The position numbers and the translations under genes are program-made. 36,895 bases of DNA from Deltaproteobacteria bacterium. Lineage in GTDB: Bacteria; Myxococcota_A; Polyangia; Polyangiales; JADJMO01. The notes below the pieces were generated by a model, which had not been told where the DNA came from, did not search any database, and worked only from the letters and a program-made list of their open reading frames with translations. The stretch spans positions 1 through 36,895 of the forward strand of contig JALHOE010000078.1 in assembly GCA_022843175.1 (NCBI GenBank), given 5' to 3'. This document shows positions 15,933 through 23,867 of this stretch, piece after piece. The stretch's first letter is position 1, and each line of letters begins with the position of its first letter.

Positions 15933-16958
15933 TCAGAGCGCGTCGTTCTTGCAGTCGGCGGGCGCCGTCACCGGGTTGCACCGGGACGGCGTGCCGACCT
16001 CGACGAAGTAGGCGGTCTCGGGGACCTTGGCCGGAAAGTCGGTGCTGAGGATCTGCGCGCCGCTCGCGAGGGCGGCCTCGAGCTGGGTGCGGTTGTTGTT
16101 GAGCGAGCCGCCGATGCTCACGTCGGTCATCGTGCGGACGACGAAGCCCTGCTTCACGAGCGCGGTGACCGCGGCGCCCGGCGAGTTGCGCACCAGCACC
16201 GCCGCGAAGCCGTCGGTCTCGTCGGCGTCGGCGAACAACAGGCGACCGTTGAGGTCCTTCTTGCCGCGGGTGTACGCGTCGCGATAGGCGTCGTGGCGGT
16301 CGAGGTAGAAGAGCACGCGACCGCGCGTCTGCCCGAGCGTGGGCCAGCCCCGCGTCGTGACCGCCTCGCGGAGCGTGGCCGCGGCGCCCCGCACGTCGTC
16401 GGGCGTGAGCACGAGCTCGCGCGGGAACACCGAGAGGATCTCCTTCTCGAGCGCGAGGAAGCGCGCCTCGTCGCCCGAGTCCTTGGGCTCGATCTGGATG
16501 AAGAGCAGGTGGTGGGACGGGTTACTGTCCGACCAGGTGCGGATCTCCTGCAGGCAGTCGGTGAACACGCGGCAGGTCGTGCCCTCGTCGAACCGCGTGA
16601 GGTGGTAGACCTCGTAGCGACCGCACGCCTCGTTGAAGTGGGTGTCGAGCTCGAGCCCGCGGACGCCCTGCGTCGACAGCTGCGTCGCGAGCGGCGCATG
16701 CCCGTACTTCCAGTCGATCGGGCCGCCGTCGTTGCGCAGGTGATAGCTGTTGTGCGTGGCCTCGAGCTGCAGGTGATTCACCGCGAGCACGTCGTCCATC
16801 GGGAGCGGCGCGGGCTTGGAGGTGCGCGGCTTGGCGGTGCCGAGCGCGGGGGGACACACCACCGCGTCCTGTTCTTCGGGGGCGGTGTCGGCTGCGGTTT
16901 CGGCGGCAGGCTCGCCGCGGCAAGCCATCGCGAGGGTGAGCACAAGGAGCAAGCGCAC
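15933..16958 (-). CDS. Lipoprotein, Ca-dependent phosphoinositide phospholipase C-like
   Basis: Protein of 341 residues from a GTG at 16958, with lipidation Cys13 (LAMAC). The catalytic TIM-barrel signatures are present: H69/N70 in EATHNSYHL, E103 and D105 in GLELDTHF, and a second His (H119) in VYHLTRF. This matches the family annotated as phosphoinositide phospholipase C, Ca-dependent. Later elements are FIQIEPKD, GRVLFYLDRHDAY and AQILSTDFPAK. The expected reaction is metal-assisted phosphodiester cleavage of a phospholipid headgroup outside the cytoplasm. Its TATCAT -10-like hexamer ends six bases before the GTG. It is divergent from the methyltransferase gene with only 28 bases between start codons. 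Confidence 0.88.
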   Translation of the reverse strand: MRLLLVLTLAMACRGEPAAETAADTAPEEQDAVVCPPALGTAKPRTSKPAPLPMDDVLAVNHLQLEATHNSYHLRNDGGPIDWKYGHAPLATQLSTQGVRGLELDTHFNEACGRYEVYHLTRFDEGTTCRVFTDCLQEIRTWSDSNPSHHLLFIQIEPKDSGDEARFLALEKEILSVFPRELVLTPDDVRGAAATLREAVTTRGWPTLGQTRGRVLFYLDRHDAYRDAYTRGKKDLNGRLLFADADETDGFAAVLVRNSPGAAVTALVKQGFVVRTMTDVSIGGSLNNNRTQLEAALASGAQILSTDFPAKVPETAYFVEVGTPSRCNPVTAPADCKNDAL

Positions 16959-16986
16959 GCGCGAATGATATGCGCATAATCCGCCG
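16959..16986. promoter_or_regulatory. 28-bp divergent promoter region with mirrored -10 elements
   Basis: The gap holds a perfect 10-bp palindrome TATGCGCATA (16969-16978). Minus strand: TATCAT (16970-16965) ends six bases before GTG 16958. Plus strand: CATAAT (16975-16980) ends six bases before GTG 16987. Both genes would have leaderless transcripts, and each -35 region would lie in or near the other gene. Confidence 0.5.
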
Positions 16987-17745
16987 GTGACCGAAGCGAC
17001 CCGCGCCGCGCTCGAGGCGGAGCTCGGCGAGCAGCTCACGCTCGACGGGCTCACCCGCGATTTCCGCATCCTGCAGCGGCGGCGCGGCCACCGGCACTCG
17101 GTCGACGATCTGCTCACCGCCTGGTACGCGGCCACGGTCGTCCCCGCCGCGCCGGCCACGATGCTCGACCTCGGGACGGGCATCGGCTCGGTCGGCCTCG
17201 CCCTGAAGTGGGTGTTCCCCACGGCGAAGCTGACGGCGATCGAGGTGCAGGCCATCAGCTTTCGTCTGCTCACCGCCAACGTCGCGCTCAACGCGGTCGA
17301 CGCGAACATCCTCCACGGCGACCTGCGCGAGCTCGGCGCCGGGAGCTTCGACCTCGTCACCGGAAGCCCGCCGTACTTCGACGTGAAGAGCGGGATCGTG
17401 TCGGCCGATCCGCAGCGCGCGGGCGCGCGGTTCGAGCTCCGCGGCGACGTGCGCGACTACTGCGCCGCGGCCGCGCGGAACCTCGCGAGCGACGGACGCT
17501 TCGTCTTCTGCTTCCCCACCGTCCAGCGCGACCGCGCGCTGCGCGCCGTCGCCGACGCCGGCCTCTCCGTGCTCACCTACCGCGACGTCGTGCCCAAAGA
17601 GGGCCTCGCGCCGCTGTTCACGCTCTTCTCGTGCGCCCACTCCGGTCCCCCGCTCGCGATCGAACCGCCGTTCGTGGTGCGCGACGCCGCGGGCGCGCAC
17701 AACGCCGCGATGGCCGCCGCGCGCGCGCTGTTCGGAAACGGCTAG
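16987..17745 (+). CDS. trmN6: TrmN6-like tRNA (adenine-N6) methyltransferase
   Basis: Protein of 252 residues from a GTG. The SAM-binding motif is LDLGTGIGSVGLAL (60-73), an acidic ribose contact lies in AIEVQ (84-88), and SPPYF (127-131) replaces the NPPY that binds the target adenine; Ser at the first position is tolerated in N6-adenine methyltransferases. The N-terminal QRRRGHRHSVDDLLTAW matches the YfiC/TrmN6 signature (tRNA1-Val A37 methylation). Another small N6-adenine substrate is possible. The last 29 bases, including the stop codon, are repeated exactly 195 bases downstream. Confidence 0.87.
   Translation: MTEATRAALEAELGEQLTLDGLTRDFRILQRRRGHRHSVDDLLTAWYAATVVPAAPATMLDLGTGIGSVGLALKWVFPTAKLTAIEVQAISFRLLTANVALNAVDANILHGDLRELGAGSFDLVTGSPPYFDVKSGIVSADPQRAGARFELRGDVRDYCAAAARNLASDGRFVFCFPTVQRDRALRAVADAGLSVLTYRDVVPKEGLAPLFTLFSCAHSGPPLAIEPPFVVRDAAGAHNAAMAAARALFGNG
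17717..17745 (+). repeat. Direct repeat copy 1 (3' end of trmN6)
   Basis: 29-bp sequence ending ...TTCGGAAACGGCTAG. It is the true 3' end of the methyltransferase gene and is identical to 17912-17940. Confidence 0.9.
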
Positions 17746-17759
17746 GGGGTGTCCCTAGC
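17741..17759. terminator. Hairpin at the trmN6 stop codon
   Basis: GCTAGGG, loop GGTGT, CCCTAGC: perfect 7-bp stem containing the stop codon, followed by a second small stem CGGCG-CTTT-CGCCG (17761-17774). It lacks a T-run, so it is a possible rather than a proven terminator. Confidence 0.4.
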
Positions 17760-17800
17760 GCGGCGCTTTCGCCGCCGTCAACCGTCGACCGCGCCGCCCC

Positions 17801-17869
17801 ATAGGCGCGCGCGTCAGCGAGCGCCTTGGTGATTCGCACCGGTAGGCGCTCGCTTACGCGCGCGCCTAT
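17801..17869. repeat. 69-bp inverted-repeat element between convergent genes
   Basis: Arms 17801-17825 and 17845-17869 match as inverted repeats at 24 of 25 positions; the 19-base loop holds a further GGTG/CACC stem. It contains CGCTTACGCGCGCG, also found at 29753-29766. Flanked by the 29-bp direct repeats. Either a bidirectional terminator or a REP/miniature mobile element. Confidence 0.8.
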
Positions 17870-17911
17870 TCGGGCGTGTCTCCAACGTTCACGGTCAGCG
17901 GTCGACACCAC

Positions 17912-17940
17912 CCGCGCGCGCGCTGTTCGGAAACGGCTAG
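17912..17940 (+). repeat. Direct repeat copy 2
   Basis: Second perfect copy of the 29-bp trmN6 3' end. It overlaps the stop codon of the convergent gene at 17937. Confidence 0.9.
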
Positions 17941-18377
17941 AGCTTGTTCGTCGCCTTCACGTCGGCTTCGACGCGGCGGTAGAGGTGGACGAGGTTGGGC
18001 GTCTGTCCGTTGGCGACGACCTCGAACACCATGCGCAGCGGGAAGATCACCAGGCTCTTGTCGGTCTTGAGCTGGAGCGCCGGCTCCTCTTCGCGCGCCG
18101 TCTGCGCCGCGACCCACTGGAAGTTGAGCTGGCGCTCGAGGACGTTGCCGAACGCGGCGCCGAGCGCGCGGAGCTCGTCGCGGTGGCTGTCGTCGTACAT
18201 GCCGGAGTCGATGATCTTCTGCAGCGGGACCAGATCGTTCTTCGTCTGGTCGAGGACGGCGCCGCCGAACTTCTTGCGAAGCACGGCCTGAACCGTCGCG
18301 ATCTGCTCGCGGAGCATGGCCCATGCGGAGCCGTCGAGGGGAGTGGTTTGCGGACCGGCGTAGTTCACGAACGCCAT
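17937..18377 (-). CDS. DUF3806-like hypothetical protein
   Basis: Protein of 146 residues without signal peptide or membrane segment. The segment RALGAAFGNVLERQLNFQWV (about 85-104), followed by PALQLKTDKSLVIFPLRMVFEVVANG, resembles the DUF3806 pattern (conserved Gly-x-x-Leu-Gly-x-x-Leu, Trp, then FP-hydrophobic). Its function is unknown. Its last codons and stop lie inside the second copy of the 29-bp repeat derived from trmN6, so its C-terminus may have been changed when that repeat arose. It is divergent from the metallopeptidase lipoprotein with a 62-base gap. Confidence 0.78.
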   Translation of the reverse strand: MAFVNYAGPQTTPLDGSAWAMLREQIATVQAVLRKKFGGAVLDQTKNDLVPLQKIIDSGMYDDSHRDELRALGAAFGNVLERQLNFQWVAAQTAREEEPALQLKTDKSLVIFPLRMVFEVVANGQTPNLVHLYRRVEADVKATNKL

Positions 18378-18426
18378 CGTACCTCATCGTTGGACCCCCG
18401 CGAGCGGCTCGTCGACGGCCGCCTGC

Positions 18427-18432
18427 TAGGCT
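18427..18432 (+). promoter_or_regulatory. -10-like TAGGCT, leaderless start of metallopeptidase lipoprotein
   Basis: TAGGCT ends seven bases before the ATG at 18440; no Shine-Dalgarno is present. Confidence 0.42.
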
Positions 18433-18439
18433 CCCCGGC

Positions 18440-19951
18440 ATGCGGTTGTTCGCGCTCTCCCTCGCGCTCGTTGCGTGCAGCAGCGAGCCGGCCGCCACGC
18501 CTGCCGCCGACGCCGGCGCCGACTCGATCGCGCCGCCGGGGGCCTTCACGGTCGCCGCCGGAGAGGTCGCCGAGGCCGAGGTGGTCGACGGCGTCGCGCG
18601 GTTCAAGGTGGCGACGCCCGGGGCCAACGAGCGGTTCATCGTGGTGATCGGGTCGACCCGCTTCGACCGCACGACGGGGAGCGTGCCCTACTCGCTGGCG
18701 ACCGACGCGATCGAGGGCGACGCCCCGGCCACCCTGGTGAAGGGCTGCTCGATCAACGCGTGGACCGCGCCGCCGCCGAGCGAGACGGCGCCCGCCGGCA
18801 CCGCGCCCGCGGTCGGCACCAAGCGCAAGCTGTGGCTCGGCAGCGAGGAGATCGACGCCGAGGTCATCAAGACCTCGAGCGGCGCCACCGTGTGGGCCGA
18901 CCGCACGCCCGCGCACCCGGCCAACCTCGACGCCGCGTTCGTCGACGAGTTCCTCAAGGACTTCGACAACGTCATCCTCCCGCGCGAGCGAGCGGTGTTC
19001 GGCGTCGAGTCCGACGCCGACAAGGACGGCCACATCGGCCTCATCTTCTCGCCGCTCACCTACAACTCCGCGGTCGCGTACTTCACCGGGTGCGATCTCC
19101 AGTCGTTCACCGGCTGCCCCGGGAGCAACAAGGGCGAGTTCCTCTACCTCACCCCGCCCGACGCGATCCCGCCGCCGTACAACACCGCGGCGGCGATCAA
19201 GGAGATCCTCGCCCACGAGCTCGGGCACCTCATTCACTTCAACCGCAAGACGCTGCGCAACGCGCTCGCCGACCAACCCGACAGCGCCTACATGCACGAG
19301 GGCCTCGGCGCGCTCGCGCAAGACGTGATCGGCTTTCAGGCCGGCAACCTCTACGTCACCAAGGCCGGCCTCGAGAGCATCGAGGACTTCTCGCTCGCCG
19401 AGGTGCTCAAGGACCGCGCGCGCTACGACAGCAAGCGTGACGGCCCGATGCGCGGCGGCTCCTATCTGTTCTCGCGGTTCCTCTACGACCGCGCCGGCAG
19501 CGACGACGCGCAGAAGGACGGCACCATCGCCAACAAGGGCGGTCCCGCCTTCATGCGCGCGCTCCTCGACCACAAGGCGTCGGTCACCGCGGCGGTCGCC
19601 GAGGTCGCGAAGACCACCATCGAGGACGTGGCGATGGACTTCTTCACCGCCCTCGCCGCGAGCAACCGCGACGCGGCCGGCGGCGTGCAGCCGCAGAACA
19701 AGTGCTTCGCCTACCTGCCCACGGTGCTCGATCCGATCACCGCCAAGCAGCGCGGCGCCGATCTCTTCGCCACGTTCCACGGCTCGAAGATGAGCGGGCC
19801 CAAGCTGCAGCCGCTGAGCAAGCCGAGCGGCACGATCCGCCTCGGCGGCGTGGAGCTGATCTCGATCGACGCCACGACGCCCGAGCTCACGCTCTCGGTG
19901 ACCGTCGACCCCGAAGCCCGCGCGCGCGTGCGGCTAGTGCGAGTGAAATAA
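18440..19951 (+). CDS. Lipoprotein zinc metallopeptidase (HExxH, M30-like)
   Basis: Protein of 503 residues. Lipidation Cys13 (LVACSS) after a short signal, then an Ala/Asp linker. The zinc site is H259-E260-x-x-H263 in ILAHELGHLIHFN, with likely third ligand E287 in MHEGLGAL, the gluzincin arrangement of hyicolysin-type (M30) peptidases. A calcium-loop-like DADKDGHIGL lies at 192-201. It should cleave proteins at the cell surface. Its 3' end overlaps the convergent HExxH gene by 65 bases. The ATG at 18440 places the lipobox correctly. The exact peptidase family is inferred. Confidence 0.9.
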   Translation: MRLFALSLALVACSSEPAATPAADAGADSIAPPGAFTVAAGEVAEAEVVDGVARFKVATPGANERFIVVIGSTRFDRTTGSVPYSLATDAIEGDAPATLVKGCSINAWTAPPPSETAPAGTAPAVGTKRKLWLGSEEIDAEVIKTSSGATVWADRTPAHPANLDAAFVDEFLKDFDNVILPRERAVFGVESDADKDGHIGLIFSPLTYNSAVAYFTGCDLQSFTGCPGSNKGEFLYLTPPDAIPPPYNTAAAIKEILAHELGHLIHFNRKTLRNALADQPDSAYMHEGLGALAQDVIGFQAGNLYVTKAGLESIEDFSLAEVLKDRARYDSKRDGPMRGGSYLFSRFLYDRAGSDDAQKDGTIANKGGPAFMRALLDHKASVTAAVAEVAKTTIEDVAMDFFTALAASNRDAAGGVQPQNKCFAYLPTVLDPITAKQRGADLFATFHGSKMSGPKLQPLSKPSGTIRLGGVELISIDATTPELTLSVTVDPEARARVRLVRVK

Positions 19952-21242
19952 GCAGCCAGGCGCCCGTGCTCGGCGCGCGGCCCATCGCGCAGCCGCCGTC
20001 GCTGTCGGTCGCTGGCTGCGGCTTCTCCGGCTCCACGATCGGCTCGGCGCGGAGCACGTAGCGCACGTCGGTCTTCTTCGCCGAGCGGCCGGCGAGCACG
20101 ACGATCGCCTCGCCCTCGACGCGCGCGGGCAGCTTCGCGGACTTGTCGAGCGCCACCTTGCCGTCGACGAGCGGCACCACCACGCCGCCGAGGCGCTCGC
20201 CGTCGGCCTCGAGCACGAGCGTGCGCGGCGCCGGATCGTGCACGGCGTAGTAGCGCGCGCCGAACCCCGCGGTGATGTCCTCGACGCGCGCGTCGCCGCC
20301 GTCGGCGAGCTCGTCGACCTTGGCCATCGGGTACTTGGCGCCGTCCTTGTAGGTGCCCTGTCCGGCGCGGGTGCCGGTCGCGACATTCCATGACGCGAAG
20401 GTGACGAAGTCGTCGGCGAGCGTGGTGCCCTTCTTCTGCAGCGCGTCGTCGATGGCGACGACCGCGGGCGCCTTGCCCGCCGCGAGGGCCTCCATCGCCA
20501 GCTTGATCGTGTCGTCGCCGTACTTCTCGCCGAGGAACACCGGGTAGATCGCCGAGCCGTAGAGGTAGCCCGAGGTGACGCCGGAAGGCGGCGTGTCGAG
20601 CGGGCGCGCGGTGGAGTCGAAGAAGTCGGGGAGGAACCGCTCGAGATCGAGGATGTGCGGGAAGACGCGCTTGGTGGCCCATTGCGCGGTGCCCTCGGAC
20701 CAGAAGCGGTCCATGTCCTTCGCGTACGCGGCCTGCACGAGGTGGAAGTACTCGTGCGCGACCACCGTCTCGGCGCCCTCGCGCGTGGTCTTGTAGCCGC
20801 GCGAGACGAAGTTCTTCTCGACGAGCATGAAGCCCGGGCAGCCGGTGGCGGTGCAGCGCTCGGTGGACGCCATGCCGTCGGCGCCCTTGAACGCGACGAG
20901 GTAGACGTCGACGCGGCCGTCGCCGCCGTTGGAGCCGCACGCGGGGTAGTCGCCGTCGCGGAGCGCGGGCTTGAAGCCGAGCTTCCCGAACCCGACCATC
21001 GCCTCCTCGAGCACGGCGCCGATCGTGACCGCGACGTCCTTGCCGGCGGGCGCGGCGTGCGCGCCGGCGTCGGTCCACCACACGCGCACGTTGCCCTCGG
21101 GCGTGGCGTACGACGTGGGCGTGCCCTCGTAGACGTAGCCCGCGACCGCGGTGGGATCGGTGGGGCGGTTCTTCGGGCACTCCTCGGCGCTCGCGGTCGA
21201 GGCGAACAGCGCGATCGCGAGCGCGACGCCGAGCCGCTTCAT
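19887..21242 (-). CDS. Secreted metallopeptidase with MYXO-CTERM sorting tail
   Basis: Protein of 451 residues. Signal peptide (MKRLGVALAIALFASTASA, cut before EEC). The zinc site is H163-E164-x-x-H167 in VVAHEYFHLVQ, with probable third ligand E183 in FWSEGTAQWAT. The C-terminus carries GGC, a hydrophobic stretch (GAWLLISLALAARA) and an Arg-rich end, matching the MYXO-CTERM surface-sorting signal of Myxococcota. Its ATG overlaps the stop of the HmuY-like gene as ATGA, so both proteins are made from one message. The 3' end overlaps the convergent metallopeptidase gene by 65 bases. Likely a surface-anchored protease; the substrate is not shown. Confidence 0.9.
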   Translation of the reverse strand: MKRLGVALAIALFASTASAEECPKNRPTDPTAVAGYVYEGTPTSYATPEGNVRVWWTDAGAHAAPAGKDVAVTIGAVLEEAMVGFGKLGFKPALRDGDYPACGSNGGDGRVDVYLVAFKGADGMASTERCTATGCPGFMLVEKNFVSRGYKTTREGAETVVAHEYFHLVQAAYAKDMDRFWSEGTAQWATKRVFPHILDLERFLPDFFDSTARPLDTPPSGVTSGYLYGSAIYPVFLGEKYGDDTIKLAMEALAAGKAPAVVAIDDALQKKGTTLADDFVTFASWNVATGTRAGQGTYKDGAKYPMAKVDELADGGDARVEDITAGFGARYYAVHDPAPRTLVLEADGERLGGVVVPLVDGKVALDKSAKLPARVEGEAIVVLAGRSAKKTDVRYVLRAEPIVEPEKPQPATDSDGGCAMGRAPSTGAWLLISLALAARARGLRGRRSPRA

Positions 21243-21967
21243 TTGAGCGCCGCGACCTTGAGCAGGTAATGCGCGGACGCGGTGCCGGTGCCGCCGGTCT
21301 CGGTCGCCGAGTAGCTCGTGATCTGCACCTTGAAGAGCGCGCCGGCGGCGCCGCGCACGGCGTAGACGCCGGGCTTCGGCGTGACCTTCATCGTCGCGCC
21401 CTCGTAGGTGTACCAACCCTTGAACGTAGTCTCGATGGTGCCCGTCGCGTCGAGGAACGGCACGCACTCGTCGTTGAACCACTTCTCGGGCTTGAGCGTG
21501 GCCGGGTCGACGGTGGTGACCGACTCGAACGTGCCGGTGAGGAAGGCCGCGCCGCCGGTGCCGAGGCCCGCGTCGCCGCTGTTGGTGTGGACCGCCGCGC
21601 GTTTGAGCGCGAGGTCCCACTCGAGCGAGGTGAACGCGGCCTTGTCGGTGATGTCGACCTTCGCGCCGGTCGCGAGGTTCAAGTACGTGTACGGGTTGTT
21701 CTTCGCGTCGGCGAAGCCGCCGGCCGAGGCGTCGACGTAGATCGTCTTCACGCCCATCTCGTCGGAGATCACCTTCACGACGCCCGCGGAGACCTTGTCG
21801 AGCGGCCCGATCGCCGTGTCTCGCGCGCTCGAGCACACCGTGCCGCCCGGGTTGGTGTCGACCGCGACCTCGGCAGCGTCGGCGACGCCGGTGTCGGTGG
21901 CGGCGGGGGCGGGCGCGGGATCGCTGCTGCAGGCGGCGAGGAGGAGCGGGAAGCCAAGGAGGCGCAT
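21239..21967 (-). CDS. HmuY-like haem-binding lipoprotein
   Basis: Protein of 242 residues. Lipidation Cys13 (LLAAC), an Ala/Asp linker, then a beta-rich domain with the HmuY pattern: YVDASAGGFADAKNNPYTYL, VDITDKAAFTSLEWDLALKR and AAVHTNSGDAGLG. In Bacteroidetes HmuY captures haem at the cell surface after proteases free it from host proteins. Here the gene is translationally coupled to a secreted metallopeptidase, which fits the same division of labour. Haem-binding residues cannot be confirmed by eye; other small ligands are possible. Its -10-like TACACT ends seven bases before the ATG. Confidence 0.82.
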   Translation of the reverse strand: MRLLGFPLLLAACSSDPAPAPAATDTGVADAAEVAVDTNPGGTVCSSARDTAIGPLDKVSAGVVKVISDEMGVKTIYVDASAGGFADAKNNPYTYLNLATGAKVDITDKAAFTSLEWDLALKRAAVHTNSGDAGLGTGGAAFLTGTFESVTTVDPATLKPEKWFNDECVPFLDATGTIETTFKGWYTYEGATMKVTPKPGVYAVRGAAGALFKVQITSYSATETGGTGTASAHYLLKVAALK

Positions 21968-21974
21968 GAACGGG

Positions 21975-21980
21975 AGTGTA
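21975..21980 (-). promoter_or_regulatory. -10-like TACACT, leaderless start of HmuY-like gene
   Basis: TACACT ends seven bases before the ATG at 21967 and no Shine-Dalgarno is present. Confidence 0.42.
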
Positions 21981-22260
21981 CTACCGGCGGCGGTGAGGCC
22001 ACACGGCGAGCCCGGAACCCGTCACCGGCGCGTCTCTCCAGCCTGAGTTCAAGGCTGATGCGGGCAGCTCAAGTCGGGCGACCATCGAGCTCGCCGTCGT
22101 GCATCCCGACGGCAAACGGATCGAGCGCCACGCCGCTTGACTTCCACTCCTCAACTCGTGCGCGCCACGTGTCGGCGCTCTCCCGCCGGTCTCGCCATCG
22201 AGCGCAGACATCTCGAAATCGAGACTACACCGTATAGAGTGCGGCTCGCCGACGGATGCC
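21981..22260. other. Gap between HmuY-like gene and insertion sequence
   Basis: About 280 bases with no intact gene. Several short frames run through it on the minus strand; the only one with protein-like features is listed separately (22069-22224). Third-base G/C bias is weak. Confidence 0.5.
22069..22224 (-). pseudogene. Possible gene remnant next to the IS
   Basis: Open stretch of 51 codons bounded by stops, without a good start. It contains TWRARVEEWKSSGVALDPFA, which loosely recalls the small accessory proteins of some transposons (W-R-x-R-V-E-x-W-x-x-S-G). Lies 37 bases from the IS target duplication. It may be a fragment of an older mobile element or simply chance. Confidence 0.22.
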
Positions 22261-22268
22261 ATATTTAC
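22261..22268. repeat. IS target-site duplication, left copy
   Basis: ATATTTAC, identical to 23868-23875; 8 bp is the usual duplication length for ISL3 elements. Confidence 0.9.
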
Positions 22269-23867
22269 GGCTCTTCGTCGGAGACCGGGCCAGCGCGGCG
22301 TAGCACTCACGCAGCGCGAGGCACCTGCTGACCGAGATCGACGAACGTGCGGAGCCCTCCGGGCGTCTTGAGGGGATTCGCGATTACGAAACGCAGCTTG
22401 CGGCGGAGGTACTCGTGATCCCGATACCCGCGACCACGCCGTACCAGCGCCTCCCAGTTGTTGTTGAGCGCCTCGATGCGCCCGGTCGGTGGACGCCACT
22501 CTGCGTACGCGACAATCGCGTCGGCGTGATGCTCGAGCGATTCGCCGAGCCGTCGGACGGCGTTCAGCGTAGTGCGGCGTGTCCGGCGCAAAACGCGTTC
22601 GAGTCCGTGCAGCATCGCGTCGCCGTCGACGGCGTCGCGAAGAAGCGCACGAGTCTCTTCCTTCAACTGGTAGAGACGCGCGAGCTTGCCGTTTTGCGCG
22701 AGCAGCCACCTGAGGTCCGCCTTCTGCTCGGCGGTGTTTCGCTCCCAGGCGCGAAGCAGAAGCCAGCGTCGGCCACGGCCGATAGCGCGCTGTTCCGGCC
22801 CGCTGCGGAAGAAGATTGCGCGGCGAGCATCGTCGACGGCCTCGCCAACGCGCTTCATGACGTGGAAGGGGTCGTGGGTGATGGCGACGTGCTCGAGCCC
22901 GGGTGTCTCGTCGATGGCGACGTAGAACGCGGCGTACATGTCCATCGCGAAGAGGTCGATGGCCTTCTTCTGCTCCGGCGTGAGCGCATCGAGCCACCGA
23001 CGCACCGTCTCCTTGCTGCGGCCGGCGCCGATCCAAATCGGCTCGCCAGTCTCGAGGTTGCTCACGATCGTCACGAACTTCTCGGCGAGCCTGTTGCGCC
23101 GCCCGAGGTACTTCTCATCGAGACCGACCTGCCGCAACGGCGCCGTCGGAGGCAATGAGCGCTCCCAGCGTGCAATGGCGTGTCCCTCAGCTCGACGAAC
23201 CGTCGACCACGGCAGGCCGTGTCGAGCGGCGACCTGCGAGATGGGGGCCGCCGCGCATTCGATCGCGAGTTGGTGCTGCAGCCGCCGCGTTGTCGTCTGG
23301 CGCGCCTCCGCCCACGCGACGAGCTCGACGAGGTGAGCCGCGCACAGCCGGCACTTCAGCCTGCGTGGCGCGTACTCGATCAACACGGGGTGCGTCGACC
23401 AAGGGAGGTCGCGCCACCGCCGCGTTGTGCCGAGCTCGTGGACCGCGTCGCAGGCCGAACCGCACCCGCTGCACCGCGGTCGCCATCGGCACCGTACGCG
23501 CAGCACGAGGCGGGTGCCGCGAAGCAGCGCGTACCGGCCGGTCGCGACGACGTGAACCCCCAACTCGCTCTCGAAGAACGCTTCCTCCACAACCCACCCA
23601 TCGAAACCGAGAAGCTGTGCGAGACTCACGCTGCGCTGTCCCATCCAGGTCGTCTCCCGTCGGTTGCAAGTCCAACGAGAGAAGGCCTCCGCAATGGCGC
23701 GGCGTCGATGGGTCAGCGCGTCTTCCATCGCCGCCGCTTGCCGCTCGTCACGCCGCCTGCAGCCTCGGGATCGATCGAGCGTCCCAAGAGCAGCCGGCGC
23801 GCCGAGCTACGTCATGCGCGAGTCGCGATAGTCGCAATCCGCGCAGCCCGGTTCGCGATGAAGAGCG
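22269..23867 (-). mobile_element. Complete ISL3-family insertion sequence (1599 bp)
   Basis: Terminal inverted repeats: left 22269-22289 (GGCTCTTCGTCGGAGACCGG...) and right 23847-23867, which match at 16 of 21 positions. Ends of the form GGCTCTT are typical of ISL3. The element is flanked by a perfect 8-bp duplication (ATATTTAC) and carries one intact transposase on the minus strand. The intact frame and unchanged target duplication suggest a fairly recent insertion that could still be active. The joined flanks show no obvious interrupted gene. Confidence 0.93.
22307..23644 (-). CDS. ISL3-family transposase
   Basis: Protein of 445 residues. N-terminal zinc-ribbon Cys pairs (CSGCGSAC and CRLC), then a helix-turn-helix region (QVAARHGLPWSTVRRAEGHA), then the DDE catalytic core: Asp in VGLDEKYLGRR, Asp in FAMDMYAAFY and Glu in GRIEALNNNWEALVRRGRGY. 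The end HEYLRRKLRFV is typical of ISL3. The ATG at 23644 was chosen because GGGAG lies about ten bases upstream and the conserved SLAQLLGFDGW follows; an in-frame ATG at 23728 would add 28 unconserved residues. The stop lies 38 bases inside the left end. All catalytic residues seem present. Confidence 0.95.
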   Translation of the reverse strand: MGQRSVSLAQLLGFDGWVVEEAFFESELGVHVVATGRYALLRGTRLVLRVRCRWRPRCSGCGSACDAVHELGTTRRWRDLPWSTHPVLIEYAPRRLKCRLCAAHLVELVAWAEARQTTTRRLQHQLAIECAAAPISQVAARHGLPWSTVRRAEGHAIARWERSLPPTAPLRQVGLDEKYLGRRNRLAEKFVTIVSNLETGEPIWIGAGRSKETVRRWLDALTPEQKKAIDLFAMDMYAAFYVAIDETPGLEHVAITHDPFHVMKRVGEAVDDARRAIFFRSGPEQRAIGRGRRWLLLRAWERNTAEQKADLRWLLAQNGKLARLYQLKEETRALLRDAVDGDAMLHGLERVLRRTRRTTLNAVRRLGESLEHHADAIVAYAEWRPPTGRIEALNNNWEALVRRGRGYRDHEYLRRKLRFVIANPLKTPGGLRTFVDLGQQVPRAA

